Assembly: GCA_963205315.1 (NCBI GenBank)
Contig: CAUJIO010000111.1
Span: 1 to 45,295 of the forward strand
DNA length: 45,295 bases
Direction: 5' to 3'
Source: Pseudomonadota bacterium
Lineage (GTDB): Bacteria; Pseudomonadota; Alphaproteobacteria; Rhizobiales; Aestuariivirgaceae
The position numbers and the translations under genes are program-made. This document shows positions 16,204 through 24,921 of this stretch, one piece after another. The notes below the pieces were generated by a model. It was not told where the DNA came from and did no database searches. It saw only the letters and a program-made list of their open reading frames with translations. The stretch's first letter is position 1. Each line of letters starts with the position of its first letter.

Positions 16204-17319
16204 ATGAAAATCGCGATCCCCACGGAAACGCAAGCGGGGGAGAGTCGCGTCGCGGCCAGCCCCGACTCGGTCAAGGCCTATGTCAAGAAGGGCGTCGAAG
16301 TCGTCATCGAATCGGGTGCCGGAAAGGGTGCCAGCATCTCGGATGAGGCTTTTGCGGCCGCCGGTGCAAAAATCGTCAAGGACGGTTTCGGAGATCCCGA
16401 TATCGTCCTCACCATCCGCCGTCCGTCGGCGAAACTTCTGGCATCGCTGAAGCCCGGAACAATCCTCGCAGGCGGATTGGAGCCTTATGGCGACCGGGCA
16501 GGCCTCGACGCCATCGCCAAGGCCGGCATTACCGCATTCGCCATGGAGTTGATGCCGCGCATCACGCGCGCCCAGTCGATGGACATCCTGTCCTCGCAGG
16601 CCAATCTCGCCGGCTACAAGGCGGTGATCGATGGTGCCTATCACTTCACCCGCGCCTTTCCGATGATGATGACGGCGGCGGGCACCGTGCCCGCGGCAAA
16701 GGTGTTCATCATGGGTGTCGGCGTTGCAGGATTGCAGGCCATTGCCACGGCGCGCCGCCTGGGCGCGATCGTCTCGGCCACTGATGTGCGCAAGGCGACG
16801 GAAGAACAGGTGAAGAGCCTCGGCGCCAAGTTCGTCTTCGCCGACATCGGCGATGCGGCAACGGCCGGTGGCTATGCCAAGGAATTGTCGGCCGAGGATA
16901 AGGCCAAGCAGTCCGCACTCGTCGCCGAGCATGTGAAGACCCAGGACATCGTCATCACCACGGCGCTGATCCCGGGGCGGCCGGCCCCAGTGCTGATCAC
17001 GCAAGAGATGGTCGAGAGCATGAAGCCCGGGTCGGTCATCATCGATCTCGCCGTGGAGCGCGGCGGCAATTGCCCGCTGTCGAAGCCGGACGAGATCGTC
17101 GAGCACAAGGGTGTGCGGATCGTCGGCACGCTGAACCTTGCGGGCAAGCTCGCGGGCAATGCCTCGCCGCTGTTCGCCAAGAATCTCGCCAATTTCCTCG
17201 ACCTGATGGTCGGCAAGGACGGCAGCCTCAAGATCGATTTTGACGACGACTGCATCAACGGCACGCTGATCGCGCGCGATGGCGCCCTGGTGCATCCGAT
17301 ATTTCAAGTGACGAAGTGA
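16204..17319 (+). CDS. pntAA: NAD(P) transhydrogenase subunit alpha, part 1
   Basis: The 371-residue NAD(H)-binding domain I of proton-translocating transhydrogenase, which reduces NADP+ with NADH at the expense of the proton gradient. It begins MKIAIPTET, contains [12 protein letters not shown], the [20 protein letters not shown] segment and the [18 protein letters not shown] Rossmann loop (about residues 177-194), followed by the [11 protein letters not shown] region. The split three-subunit architecture (soluble alpha-1, membrane alpha-2, beta) is the one known from Rhodospirillum. It is followed after 13 bases by the membrane part. The product supplies NADPH for biosynthesis and oxidative defence. 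Confidence 0.95.
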   Translation: MKIAIPTETQAGESRVAASPDSVKAYVKKGVEVVIESGAGKGASISDEAFAAAGAKIVKDGFGDPDIVLTIRRPSAKLLASLKPGTILAGGLEPYGDRAGLDAIAKAGITAFAMELMPRITRAQSMDILSSQANLAGYKAVIDGAYHFTRAFPMMMTAAGTVPAAKVFIMGVGVAGLQAIATARRLGAIVSATDVRKATEEQVKSLGAKFVFADIGDAATAGGYAKELSAEDKAKQSALVAEHVKTQDIVITTALIPGRPAPVLITQEMVESMKPGSVIIDLAVERGGNCPLSKPDEIVEHKGVRIVGTLNLAGKLAGNASPLFAKNLANFLDLMVGKDGSLKIDFDDDCINGTLIARDGALVHPIFQVTK

Positions 17320-17332
17320 TGGGAGCGAAGTG

Positions 17333-17638
17333 ATGGAAGCAATTGATCCGTTTGTTTCGCTGTTCGGCATCTTCGTGCTGGCGGTATTCGTCGGCTACTA
17401 CGTCGTCTGGAACGTCACGCCGGCGCTGCATACGCCACTGATGTCGGTGACCAATGCGATTTCCTCGGTCATCGTCGTCGGCGCGCTCCTGGCTGTCGGC
17501 GTCGGCGCATTGGAATCGGGTTCGGTAACCGCCATGATCTTCGGCTTCCTGGCGCTGATACTCGCCTCGGTGAATATTTTCGGCGGCTTCATGGTCACCT
17601 CGCGCATGCTCGCCATGTACAAGAAGAAGGACAAGTAG
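17333..17638 (+). CDS. pntAB: NAD(P) transhydrogenase subunit alpha, part 2 (membrane)
   Basis: A 101-residue membrane subunit, the alpha-2 part of domain II of transhydrogenase. About three to four helices are visible: [19 protein letters not shown], then [18 protein letters not shown], then the [21 protein letters not shown] segment, ending in a basic MYKKKDK tail. The [18 protein letters not shown]-like loop is characteristic. ATG is preferred over the GTG one codon earlier because GGGAG is better spaced from it. It lies between pntAA and pntB, with four bases before the latter, so translation is probably coupled. It forms the proton channel with PntB. Confidence 0.93.
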   Translation: MEAIDPFVSLFGIFVLAVFVGYYVVWNVTPALHTPLMSVTNAISSVIVVGALLAVGVGALESGSVTAMIFGFLALILASVNIFGGFMVTSRMLAMYKKKDK

Positions 17639-17642
17639 CGGC

Positions 17643-19040
17643 ATGTCGGCCAATCTCGCAGCCCTTCTCTATCTCGTCTCCGGCGCCCTGTTCATCATGG
17701 CGCTGAGAGGCCTGTCGTCTCCCGCAACATCGCGGCAAGGCAATCTCTACGGCATGATCGGCATGACCATCGCCATGGTGACGACGCTGCTGTCGATGAA
17801 GCTGTCACCCAGCGTCATCGGACTCGTGGTGCTCGGCCTCGCCATCGGTGGCGGCATCGGCGCCTATGCGGCGAAGAAGATCGCCATGACGGCGATGCCG
17901 CAACTGGTCGCCGCCTTCCATTCGCTTGTCGGTCTCGCGGCGGTGTTTGTCGCCGCTGCCGCCTTCTACGCCCCGGACGCCTTCGGCATCGTCGAAGAAG
18001 GGCTGATCAAGCCCTTGTCGCGAATCGAAATGTCGCTAGGCGCGGCAATCGGCGCGCTCACGTTCACCGGGTCGATCATCGCCTTCCTCAAGCTCGATGG
18101 CCGCATGTCGGGTGCACCCATCATGTTGCCGGCGCGCCATGCCATCAACATCGCGCTTGGCATAGCGCTCGTTGCCTGCGTCGCACTGTTTTACGTCGAC
18201 CCGATGTGGCTGTGGTTCTGGGCGATCATCGTGCTCAGCCTGGCGCTCGGCTTCCTGCTGATCATCCCGATCGGCGGCGCCGACATGCCGGTCGTGGTCT
18301 CCATGCTCAACTCGTATTCGGGCTGGGCGGCGGCGGGCATCGGCTTCACGCTGCACAACACAGCACTCATCATCACCGGCGCGCTGGTCGGCTCGTCGGG
18401 TGCCATCCTGTCCTACATCATGTGCAAGGGCATGAACCGCTCCTTCATCTCGGTCATCCTCGGCGGCTTCGGCGGCGAGAGTGCCGGGCCGTCGGCCAAG
18501 GGTGGCGAGGCGAAGCCGGTGAAGCAGGGTTCGGCAGACGACGCGGCCTTCATCATGAAGAATGCCGCCTCGGTCATCATCGTTCCAGGCTACGGCATGG
18601 CGGTGGCGCAGGCGCAACACGCGCTTCGCGAAATGGCCGACCTGCTGAAAAAAGAAGGCGTGTCGGTCAAATACGCCATCCACCCGGTCGCAGGCCGCAT
18701 GCCCGGCCACATGAACGTGCTGCTGGCGGAAGCCAACGTGCCATATGACGAGGTGTTCGAACTCGAGGATATCAACACCGACTTCGGCCAGGCCGACGTC
18801 GCATTCGTCATCGGCGCCAATGATGTCACCAACCCTTCAGCCAAGGACGATCCGCAATCGCCGATCTACGGCATGCCGGTGCTGGAAGTGTGGAAGGCCA
18901 AGACAGTGATGTTCATCAAGCGCGGCATGTCGTCGGGCTATGCTGGCGTCGACAACCCGCTGTTCTGGCGCGACAACACCATGATGCTGTTCGGCGACGC
19001 CAAGAAGATGACCGAAGAGATCAACAAGGGCATGGCGTAA
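17643..19040 (+). CDS. pntB: NAD(P) transhydrogenase subunit beta
   Basis: The 465-residue beta subunit, carrying the main membrane domain and the NADP(H)-binding domain III. About nine hydrophobic helices fill residues 1-265, with GGADMPVVVSMLNSYSGWAA in the proton-channel region. Domain III has the VIIVPGYGMAVAQAQHA nucleotide fold, VKYAIHPVAGRMPGHMNVLLAEANVPYD, and the NTDFGQADVAFVIGANDVTNP NADP-binding stretch, ending KRGMSSGYAGVDNPLF. These are diagnostic. The gene ends the operon and is followed by a strong hairpin terminator. AAGGA precedes the ATG. Confidence 0.96.
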   Translation: MSANLAALLYLVSGALFIMALRGLSSPATSRQGNLYGMIGMTIAMVTTLLSMKLSPSVIGLVVLGLAIGGGIGAYAAKKIAMTAMPQLVAAFHSLVGLAAVFVAAAAFYAPDAFGIVEEGLIKPLSRIEMSLGAAIGALTFTGSIIAFLKLDGRMSGAPIMLPARHAINIALGIALVACVALFYVDPMWLWFWAIIVLSLALGFLLIIPIGGADMPVVVSMLNSYSGWAAAGIGFTLHNTALIITGALVGSSGAILSYIMCKGMNRSFISVILGGFGGESAGPSAKGGEAKPVKQGSADDAAFIMKNAASVIIVPGYGMAVAQAQHALREMADLLKKEGVSVKYAIHPVAGRMPGHMNVLLAEANVPYDEVFELEDINTDFGQADVAFVIGANDVTNPSAKDDPQSPIYGMPVLEVWKAKTVMFIKRGMSSGYAGVDNPLFWRDNTMMLFGDAKKMTEEINKGMA

Positions 19041-19065
19041 GGCCAGCTCGTTCTGCTGCTCAATG

Positions 19066-19091
19066 CGGCCGGGCTTTGTCCCGGCCGTTTT
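19066..19091 (+). terminator. Rho-independent terminator after pntB
   Basis: CGGCCGGG (19066-19073) pairs with CCCGGCCG (19080-19087) around a six-base loop and is followed by TTTT, 25 bases past the pntB stop. Confidence 0.8.
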
Positions 19092-19106
19092 CTTTGGCTG
19101 GTATGG

Positions 19107-20516
19107 CTATAGCGACTTCAGAAACGCCACCAGCGCGTCGCGTTCGTCTTTTGGCGCAAGCCGGAATCTTTCCTTCGCGGCCTCTCCTTCGCCGCCGTGC
19201 CAGAGGATGGCTTCGGGGAAGCCGCGGGCGCGGCCGTCGTGTAGCAGATTGTCGTGGCCGTTGACGGCAGGCACCATGCCCAAGCCCCACAGCGGCGGCG
19301 TGCGCCACTCGCTGCCTGTGGCTTCGAAATCCGGACGGTTGTCGGCCAGCGCTTCGCCCATGTCGTGGAGCAGAAGATCCGTGAACGGATGAATGGTCTG
19401 GCGCGCAAGCTCGGGGAGAGGTCCGTCATCGCCGGTGATCATCGCCGTCATGTGGCAAGACGCGCAGCCGAAGTCGCGGAATAGCGTCTCGCCGCGCCGG
19501 ACCTCGGGAGCTTCCGCGTTGCGCTGGGCGGGGACGCCAAGCGACATGGTGTAGAGGGTGAGCTTGTCGAGAAAGTCATCCGGCAGTTCCGGTGACTCCC
19601 CGGCGAGGGCGGCGGTGCAGGCGGCCTGCGCGCTGCTGCAATTCTCGGCAATATTCATGTTTGTGGTGAGGCCGATGTCGCCCAGAGCTGCGTCGGCGGA
19701 TTGTTGATGGAGATTGGGCTGGTTGGCCTTCCAGCCGAAGCGGCCGATGGCACTGGCCTGCGTGGCGTTGTCCCAGACATGATTCATACGGCCCGAGATG
19801 CCGTCGCCGTCGCTGTCATCCGGGTCGGCGAGGGCAGAAAGCGTTGCGTCCGGCACGGCCTCGAGCAGGCCGAGGCCAATCATGTGCGGGGCGACACGGG
19901 GCGACATGAGGATGGCATCGCCCAAGGGACCGTAGCCCAATCCGGTGATGGTGTAGGTGGGCTTGCGCAAGCTGTAGGGCGTGCCGTCGCCATAGCTGCC
20001 GGGCAGCTCCTCATAGGAGATGCGGGCGCGACCCTCGGGGACGATGCCGGGAATGGCGCGTTCGCTCAGCTGGCCGCCGTAAACGGGATGTGGTTTTGGG
20101 CCGCCATGCGCATCGCTGCCCGGAATCGAGAGGCGGATGAGCATGGTGTCGAACGGGCCTTCGCCGTCGGGCGGCGGTGCGCCCCTGCCATCGAGCGTGT
20201 GGCAGCCCGAGCAGGACACGCGGTTGAACATCGGCCCCAGACCGTCGAAGCTCTTGACCGAGCCGGGGGCGATCACCCAGTTGGTGTTGAACAGGCGGTT
20301 GCCGAACGAGAAGGGCCGCTGATGCCTGCGTGGCGCATTGGGCATTTGCAGCGAGAAGGATTTGGGCGAGGCGATGGGGCGCGTGGCATCGCCACCCAGT
20401 TGCGGTGTCAGTGGCATTGCCAACAATTGCGCGCGCAGATCTGGCTGACCGGCGATGGCGCCACAGGCCAGCCCCACGGCCGTGGCGCCGGCCGCCGCAG
20501 TCAGGCGAAGAGGCAC
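19107..20516 (-). CDS. Di-heme c-type oxidoreductase (DUF1111/DHOR), GTG start
   Basis: A 469-residue periplasmic c-type cytochrome of the di-heme oxidoreductase (DUF1111) family. A short signal peptide (LTAAAGATAVGLACGAIAG) opens it. Heme-binding motifs CSGCH at residues 102-106 and CASCH at 351-355 are present; between them lie the family segments GRGAPPPDGEGP and a DDSDGDGISGR calcium-like loop. GTG is chosen because AAGGA, within the last codons of the preceding imelysin gene, is eight bases upstream and an ATG further upstream would start inside that gene. It starts four bases after the imelysin stop; these two families are commonly paired and linked to iron acquisition. The electron donor and substrate are not known. 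Confidence 0.88.
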   Translation of the reverse strand: MPLRLTAAAGATAVGLACGAIAGQPDLRAQLLAMPLTPQLGGDATRPIASPKSFSLQMPNAPRRHQRPFSFGNRLFNTNWVIAPGSVKSFDGLGPMFNRVSCSGCHTLDGRGAPPPDGEGPFDTMLIRLSIPGSDAHGGPKPHPVYGGQLSERAIPGIVPEGRARISYEELPGSYGDGTPYSLRKPTYTITGLGYGPLGDAILMSPRVAPHMIGLGLLEAVPDATLSALADPDDSDGDGISGRMNHVWDNATQASAIGRFGWKANQPNLHQQSADAALGDIGLTTNMNIAENCSSAQAACTAALAGESPELPDDFLDKLTLYTMSLGVPAQRNAEAPEVRRGETLFRDFGCASCHMTAMITGDDGPLPELARQTIHPFTDLLLHDMGEALADNRPDFEATGSEWRTPPLWGLGMVPAVNGHDNLLHDGRARGFPEAILWHGGEGEAAKERFRLAPKDERDALVAFLKSL

Positions 20517-20520
20517 GGAC

Positions 20521-21867
20521 TTATTCCTTCGGCACCAGTACCAGAACACCAAGCTTGTTGCCGGCTGCGGCGAGGCCATCCGACAGGGCCTGCAGCGATG
20601 TCACCAGGTCTTCCGCCGCCTTGCGTCCGGGCGAGTCCTTGGGGGAGGCCAGCACCTGGTCCCATGGCTCACCCAGCGCTTTCACCTTGGCCTCGGTGTC
20701 GGCAAAAAGTGCTGTCACCTTGTCGGCGGTGGCGCTGTCGATATTGAAGACGAGATCGTCGAGTCCGGGCCGCGTGGCGCCGTCACTGTCGCCGGTCCAC
20801 ACCTGCCTGATGCCTTCGAGGTCGGCGATGAAATCCTGTTTGGTGGTGTCGGAGAAGCAGGACTGCTCGTCTTCCTGATCGCCGGAATCGAGCGCCACGG
20901 CGAGGCGTTCGGACATGAATTCATAGCCCGCCAGAATGGCCATGCCATTGACCATGCGGCCGATGGCTTCGCGCGGCGGCAGGCTGAGGAACTTTGCCGC
21001 ATAGCTCTGCTTTTCATCGGCCTCCCAGCTTTCAGCCAGTTCTTCGAGCTCATGCACCAGTTCATCAGTGACGTGTTGAAGATAGAGGCGGCGGCGGTCG
21101 TTGTTGCCCTGGCCGGCGACATAATCCGTATACGGACGGTTACCCGGTCCGGTGGCGGAGAGATCCTGGCCCCAGAGCAGAAATTCGATGGCGTGCCAGC
21201 CGATGGTGACATCGGCCTCATCCTGCTTCTGGTTTAGTGCCTCTAGATCGTCGGTGTCGAGATCAGCAGCGGGATCGTTGATGAGGCCGGATTTCGGATC
21301 GCCGTCGACATAGTCGATATAGGCCTCGTTGACCGGCCAGGAATTGATGCTGCCTTCGACCCGTTCGATCGGCCCATCATAGAATCGGAAAGCCTCGGTG
21401 CGGAGATAGGCAGGGCGCGCCGCCACCCAGGCCTGGCGCGCAGCTTTCAAGGTCTCGTCCGAAGGTACCGCGAGGAAGGCTTCGATGGCGGATTTCATCG
21501 CCTTCGCGTCATCGTGGGCCTTTTCATAGGCCCGGTACACGAGGTCCACATAGGCCTCGATCTGCGGTTTAGCATCATACTGATAGGCATTGGGATCGGT
21601 GGAGCCGAGTGCATAGGTGGTGGCGCCGGTATTGCCGCTTTCGCCACCCTCGCCACCTTCGGCGGTTGATGGTGTGCCGCTTTCGCCTCCTTCGCCCGCT
21701 TCGGCGGGGGCTTCCGTGCCGCTCTCGCCGCCTTCGCCTTCGGCATCGGCCTGGGCCAGCAAGAAGGAAGGGGCGTTTGTGCGGTCAATTTCCGTCGCCT
21801 GGACCAACGTGGCCGAGCCAAGTGCCGTGAGGCCGAGGGTTGTCCAGATCTTCAGCTGCTTCGACAT
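20521..21867 (-). CDS. Imelysin (IrpA/M75) family protein with EGGESG repeats
   Basis: A 448-residue exported protein of the imelysin family, iron-regulated periplasmic or surface proteins. A signal peptide occupies about 1-24. Residues 42-86 are a low-complexity linker with EGGESG repeated exactly every 14 residues (45, 59, 73). The imelysin domain (about 95-448) follows, with RTEAFRFYDGPIE, NSWPVNEAYIDY and the GxHxxE motif as GWHAIE at 223-228 (His225, Glu228), proposed to bind metal. AGGGG is five bases before the ATG. It is the first gene of a two-gene operon with the di-heme oxidoreductase. Iron-related function is inferred from family and neighbours. Confidence 0.9.
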   Translation of the reverse strand: MSKQLKIWTTLGLTALGSATLVQATEIDRTNAPSFLLAQADAEGEGGESGTEAPAEAGEGGESGTPSTAEGGEGGESGNTGATTYALGSTDPNAYQYDAKPQIEAYVDLVYRAYEKAHDDAKAMKSAIEAFLAVPSDETLKAARQAWVAARPAYLRTEAFRFYDGPIERVEGSINSWPVNEAYIDYVDGDPKSGLINDPAADLDTDDLEALNQKQDEADVTIGWHAIEFLLWGQDLSATGPGNRPYTDYVAGQGNNDRRRLYLQHVTDELVHELEELAESWEADEKQSYAAKFLSLPPREAIGRMVNGMAILAGYEFMSERLAVALDSGDQEDEQSCFSDTTKQDFIADLEGIRQVWTGDSDGATRPGLDDLVFNIDSATADKVTALFADTEAKVKALGEPWDQVLASPKDSPGRKAAEDLVTSLQALSDGLAAAGNKLGVLVLVPKE

Positions 21868-21964
21868 GCGACCCCTATTCCTGAGTTATTTGCTCGGCTA
21901 TAGCGGGACTGGGGTGACATGGCAAGCCGTTCCGGCATGCCAGCATGAATTGGAGTTGGGATAA

Positions 21965-22624
21965 ATGATCGTACAGATCGGTGGGCTATTGGCTGATGAC
22001 ACTTTGGCGAGCCTTCGGCAGGCCCTGGGTGAAGAGGCGGCCGGGTTCAAACCGGGCGCGGCCACCGCTGGATGGCATGCGCGGCCGGTGAAGCATAACG
22101 AGCAGGCCTCGGGTGCGGCGGCGGCACAGGCGGTGGCAGCGGTGAAAGATGCGCTGGGCGCACATCCGGTCTTCAATGCCGTGGCGCGACCCAAGGCTCT
22201 GGTGGGGCTTCTCGTATCGCGCTACGGGCCGGGCATGGAATATGGCACGCATGTCGACAATGCGATGATGAACGGCATCCGCACGGATCTGTCCTTCACC
22301 GTGTTCCTGTCGCAGCCTGAGGCTTATGATGGCGGCGAACTGGTGATCGAGGCCAATGACGGCGAACAGCCGGTGAAGCTCGCGGCGGGTTCCGCCGTCG
22401 TCTATCCCAGCACGAGCCTGCATCGTGTGGAGCAGGTAACGCGCGGCGAACGACTCGTAGTGGTCGGCTGGGTGCGCAGCCTGGTGCGGCGGGCGGACCA
22501 ACGCGAGATTCTCTTCGATCTCGACCAGATGATCGCCAGCCAGCGCATGGGCGGCGACCGGGCCATGCTCGACCGGCTGATGAAGTGCAAGGCCAACCTG
22601 CTGCGCATGTGGGCCGAGGACTAA
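21965..22624 (+). CDS. PKHX-type Fe(II)/2-oxoglutarate dioxygenase (PiuC/YbiX-like)
   Basis: A 219-residue cytoplasmic 2-oxoglutarate- and iron-dependent hydroxylase of the YbiX/PiuC group. The metal triad is readable: THVDNA (His96, Asp98) and SLHRVEQV (His153), with Arg163 in TRGERLVVVGWV as the 2-oxoglutarate ligand. RTDLSFTVFLSQPEAYDGGEL is a family hallmark, and length is typical. The substrate is unknown; homologues are often encoded beside TonB-dependent siderophore receptors, which fits the divergent imelysin genes across a spacer of about 97 bases. That shared spacer could carry a common iron-responsive operator, but I could not identify one. Confidence 0.9.
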   Translation: MIVQIGGLLADDTLASLRQALGEEAAGFKPGAATAGWHARPVKHNEQASGAAAAQAVAAVKDALGAHPVFNAVARPKALVGLLVSRYGPGMEYGTHVDNAMMNGIRTDLSFTVFLSQPEAYDGGELVIEANDGEQPVKLAAGSAVVYPSTSLHRVEQVTRGERLVVVGWVRSLVRRADQREILFDLDQMIASQRMGGDRAMLDRLMKCKANLLRMWAED

Positions 22625-22703
22625 GATCGGCCCTCCCGCTTCGCCTCGCAATGGTCTAGATTTGCCAGCAAAAGCAGACAGCGTAATGACGGCAGGACGA
22701 GAC

Positions 22704-23771
22704 ATGACTGACTCCGAGGCATCTCAACCGCTTGATCCCCCGCGGGTCTATCTGGTTCACATGGTGGTCTTCACTATGCTGGTGGGGGTGCTCGTCGCCG
22801 TCATCCTTCCGGGCCTGCAGAAGGCATTCGAGGCCAACCCTGTCCTCAACGGCGTCATCGTCGCCACCTTGCTGCTCGGCATGCTGCATTCCTATCGCAT
22901 GGTGGGACGGCTGTTTCGTGAAGTGAACTGGGTGAACCGTTTCCGCCAGGCGGGCAAGGGGGGCGACACCGGACGTCCGCCGCAGTTGCTCGCCCCCATG
23001 GCGACCCTGATGCGCAATCGTCAGGACACGGTGCTGTCGCCGATCTCCATGCGCTCGCTGCTCGATTCGTTGGCGTCTCGCCTGGACGAATCGCGCGACA
23101 TGTCGCGCTATCTGGTGGGATTGCTGATTTTCCTGGGACTGCTCGGTACGTTCTGGGGGTTGCTCGAGACCGTTCAGTCGATCGGCGGCGCCATCGAGGG
23201 ACTCGATGTCAGTTCGGCACAATCGGCCACGTTGTTCGACCAGTTGAAGCAGGGGTTGCAGGCGCCGCTCAAGGGCATGGGCCTGTCGTTCTCGTCTTCG
23301 CTCTTCGGTCTCGCCGGATCGCTGATCCTCGGCTTCCTCGATCTCAAGGCGAGCCAAGCGCAGAACCGCTTCTACACCGATCTTGAAGACTGGCTGTCGA
23401 CCATGACTGACATCGCCGCGGGCGATGGCGTCCAGCAGCCGCAACAGCTGACGGCTACGGGCCTGCAGCCGCAATTGCTGCGAAACGATGTGCAGTCGCT
23501 GCAGCGGGCGATCGAAAAGCTGACGGCGCATGTGGAAAATTCCAGGTCAGCGGGACCTGGCAGTCTGACGCCCGGCAGTACCGAATCGATCGAACAGCTT
23601 GCCGATGCCGTAGCCAGCCTCGTCACCCAGATGCGCGAGGAGCAGAAGATGATGCGGCAATGGGCACAGGGCCAGCAGACTCAGCAGAATGAAATCCAGC
23701 GCCTGCTGATCCGCGCCACCGGTCCTCTGGCGCGCGGCGCCAGCCGGGCACGCGCCGAGGATGATCTCTAG
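22704..23771 (+). CDS. MotA/TolQ/ExbB-like proton channel protein with C-terminal tail
   Basis: A 355-residue inner-membrane protein. Hydrophobic helices are at about 17-37, 47-63, 136-158 and 195-213, with a cytoplasmic loop between the second and third, as in the MotA/ExbB stator family. The LIFLGLLGTFWGLLETVQSI and PLKGMGLSFSSSLFGLAGSLILG segments (about 141-210) match the family core. About 140 further residues are helical and Gln-rich with likely coiled coil (SIEQLADAVASLVTQMREEQ). The start follows AGGA by six bases; an ATG 18 bases upstream has no such site. It sits two bases before an OmpA/MotB-like gene, so the two form a stator-like pair. Its task is unknown; no flagellar or Tol genes are nearby. 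Confidence 0.83.
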   Translation: MTDSEASQPLDPPRVYLVHMVVFTMLVGVLVAVILPGLQKAFEANPVLNGVIVATLLLGMLHSYRMVGRLFREVNWVNRFRQAGKGGDTGRPPQLLAPMATLMRNRQDTVLSPISMRSLLDSLASRLDESRDMSRYLVGLLIFLGLLGTFWGLLETVQSIGGAIEGLDVSSAQSATLFDQLKQGLQAPLKGMGLSFSSSLFGLAGSLILGFLDLKASQAQNRFYTDLEDWLSTMTDIAAGDGVQQPQQLTATGLQPQLLRNDVQSLQRAIEKLTAHVENSRSAGPGSLTPGSTESIEQLADAVASLVTQMREEQKMMRQWAQGQQTQQNEIQRLLIRATGPLARGASRARAEDDL

Positions 23772-23773
23772 GA

Positions 23774-24808
23774 ATGGCTGGGTCCCTGTCGCGCCGGCGC
23801 CGCAGTGGCAATGACGAGGCCTATTGGCCGGGCTTCGTCGATGCCATGGCGCAGCTGCTGCTGGTCATCACCTTCCTGCTGTCAGTGTTCATGGTGGCGC
23901 AGTTCCTGCTGGCGCGCGAGATCTCTGGCCAGGATTCGGCACTCGGCCAGTTGCGTTCGCAGATCGCCGAGTTGACGCAATTGCTGTCACTTGAAAAGGC
24001 CGCGAAGGCGGATGCCGAGTCATCGTTGCTGGCGCTGCAGGACGATTTCGCCGCAGCGAAGCTGAAGGCTTCCGACCTGTCGGCGATGCTCGAAAGCGAA
24101 AGTGCCAAGGGCAGTTCGGCTGGCATCACCATCTCCGGATTGCAGACGTCGCTCGACAAGGAAAAGATCATCTCTTCGGAAGCCTTGGCCAAGGTCGAGC
24201 TGCTGAACCAGCAGATCTCCGCCATGCGCCGGCAATTGCAGACGCTGAATTCGTTGCTGACCGATGCCGAGACCAAGAACAAGGCGTCTGATGCGCAGAT
24301 CGCCGATCTCGGCAAGCGGCTCAATTCGGCGCTCGCCCAGCGGGTGCAGGAGCTGACACGTTACCGCTCTGAATTCTTCGGCCGCCTGCGGCAGATCCTG
24401 TCGCAGCGCTCCGACATTCTGGTGGTCGGCGACCGCTTCGTGTTCCAGGCCGAAGTCCTGTTCGAGAAAGGGCAGGCCGCGCTCAACCCAGAGGGCGAAG
24501 CCGAGATGCTGAAACTGGCCGATGCCTTGAAGCAGCTGGAGCGCGAGATCCCCAGCGACATCGCCTGGGTGCTGCGCGTCGATGGGCATACGGACAACGA
24601 TCCGATCCAGTCGGCGCAATTCAAGTCGAACTGGGAATTGTCCGCCGGACGCGCCATCGCGGTTGTCAATTTCATGATCGCCAATGGCGTTCAGCCGCAA
24701 CACCTCGTGGCGGCGGGCTTTGGCGAGTTCCAGCCCATCGACCCGGGCTCGACGGAAGAGGCGAAGTCGCGGAACCGCCGGATCGAATTGAAGCTCACCG
24801 AGCGTTGA
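23774..24808 (+). CDS. MotB/OmpA-like peptidoglycan-binding stator partner
   Basis: A 344-residue protein with one N-terminal helix (about 26-47), a long coiled coil (about 52-200) and a C-terminal OmpA domain (about 215-344). The helix is preceded by FVDAMAQLLLV, whose Asp23 is placed like the proton-carrying Asp of MotB and ExbD. The OmpA part shows VLFEKGQAALNPEGE, RVDGHTDNDPIQ, SAGRAIAVVNFM and the NRRIELKL end that contacts peptidoglycan. It is encoded two bases after the MotA/ExbB-like gene. The pair should form a proton-driven complex linking the inner membrane to the cell wall. It resembles the ZorAB core of Zorya defence, but no defence gene follows. Confidence 0.87.
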   Translation: MAGSLSRRRRSGNDEAYWPGFVDAMAQLLLVITFLLSVFMVAQFLLAREISGQDSALGQLRSQIAELTQLLSLEKAAKADAESSLLALQDDFAAAKLKASDLSAMLESESAKGSSAGITISGLQTSLDKEKIISSEALAKVELLNQQISAMRRQLQTLNSLLTDAETKNKASDAQIADLGKRLNSALAQRVQELTRYRSEFFGRLRQILSQRSDILVVGDRFVFQAEVLFEKGQAALNPEGEAEMLKLADALKQLEREIPSDIAWVLRVDGHTDNDPIQSAQFKSNWELSAGRAIAVVNFMIANGVQPQHLVAAGFGEFQPIDPGSTEEAKSRNRRIELKLTER

Positions 24809-24814
24809 CGGGTC

Positions 24815-24839
24815 GCCGCCCCTGGCGTCTCCGGGCGGC
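24815..24839 (+). other. GC-rich hairpin after the stator pair, no U-tract
   Basis: GCCGCCC (24815-24821) pairs with GGGCGGC (24833-24839) around an 11-base loop, seven bases past the OmpA-like stop. No T-run follows, so intrinsic termination is doubtful; it may only stabilise the transcript end. Confidence 0.35.
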
Positions 24840-24921
24840 TGCAACCCTCCGTCGCAGTTGGCGTGCAGCCGAACATGAAGTGTGTTAGGGTCGCTGCGTC
24901 AACTCCACTGAAAGGTGACAT

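Noticed and set aside
15952-17370. Long reverse open frame (472 codons)
   Set aside because: It lies opposite pntAA and oxidase subunit IV, which have clear motifs; the reverse product is His/Asp/Arg-rich with no domain.
22704-24808. Zorya anti-phage system
   Set aside because: The MotA/OmpA pair fits ZorAB in outline, but no ZorC/D/E helicase, nuclease or other defence gene is adjacent, and the tail is shorter than in ZorA as I know it.
24815-24839. Intrinsic terminator after the stator pair
   Set aside because: The stem is good but lacks a U-tract, so it is kept as a hairpin only.
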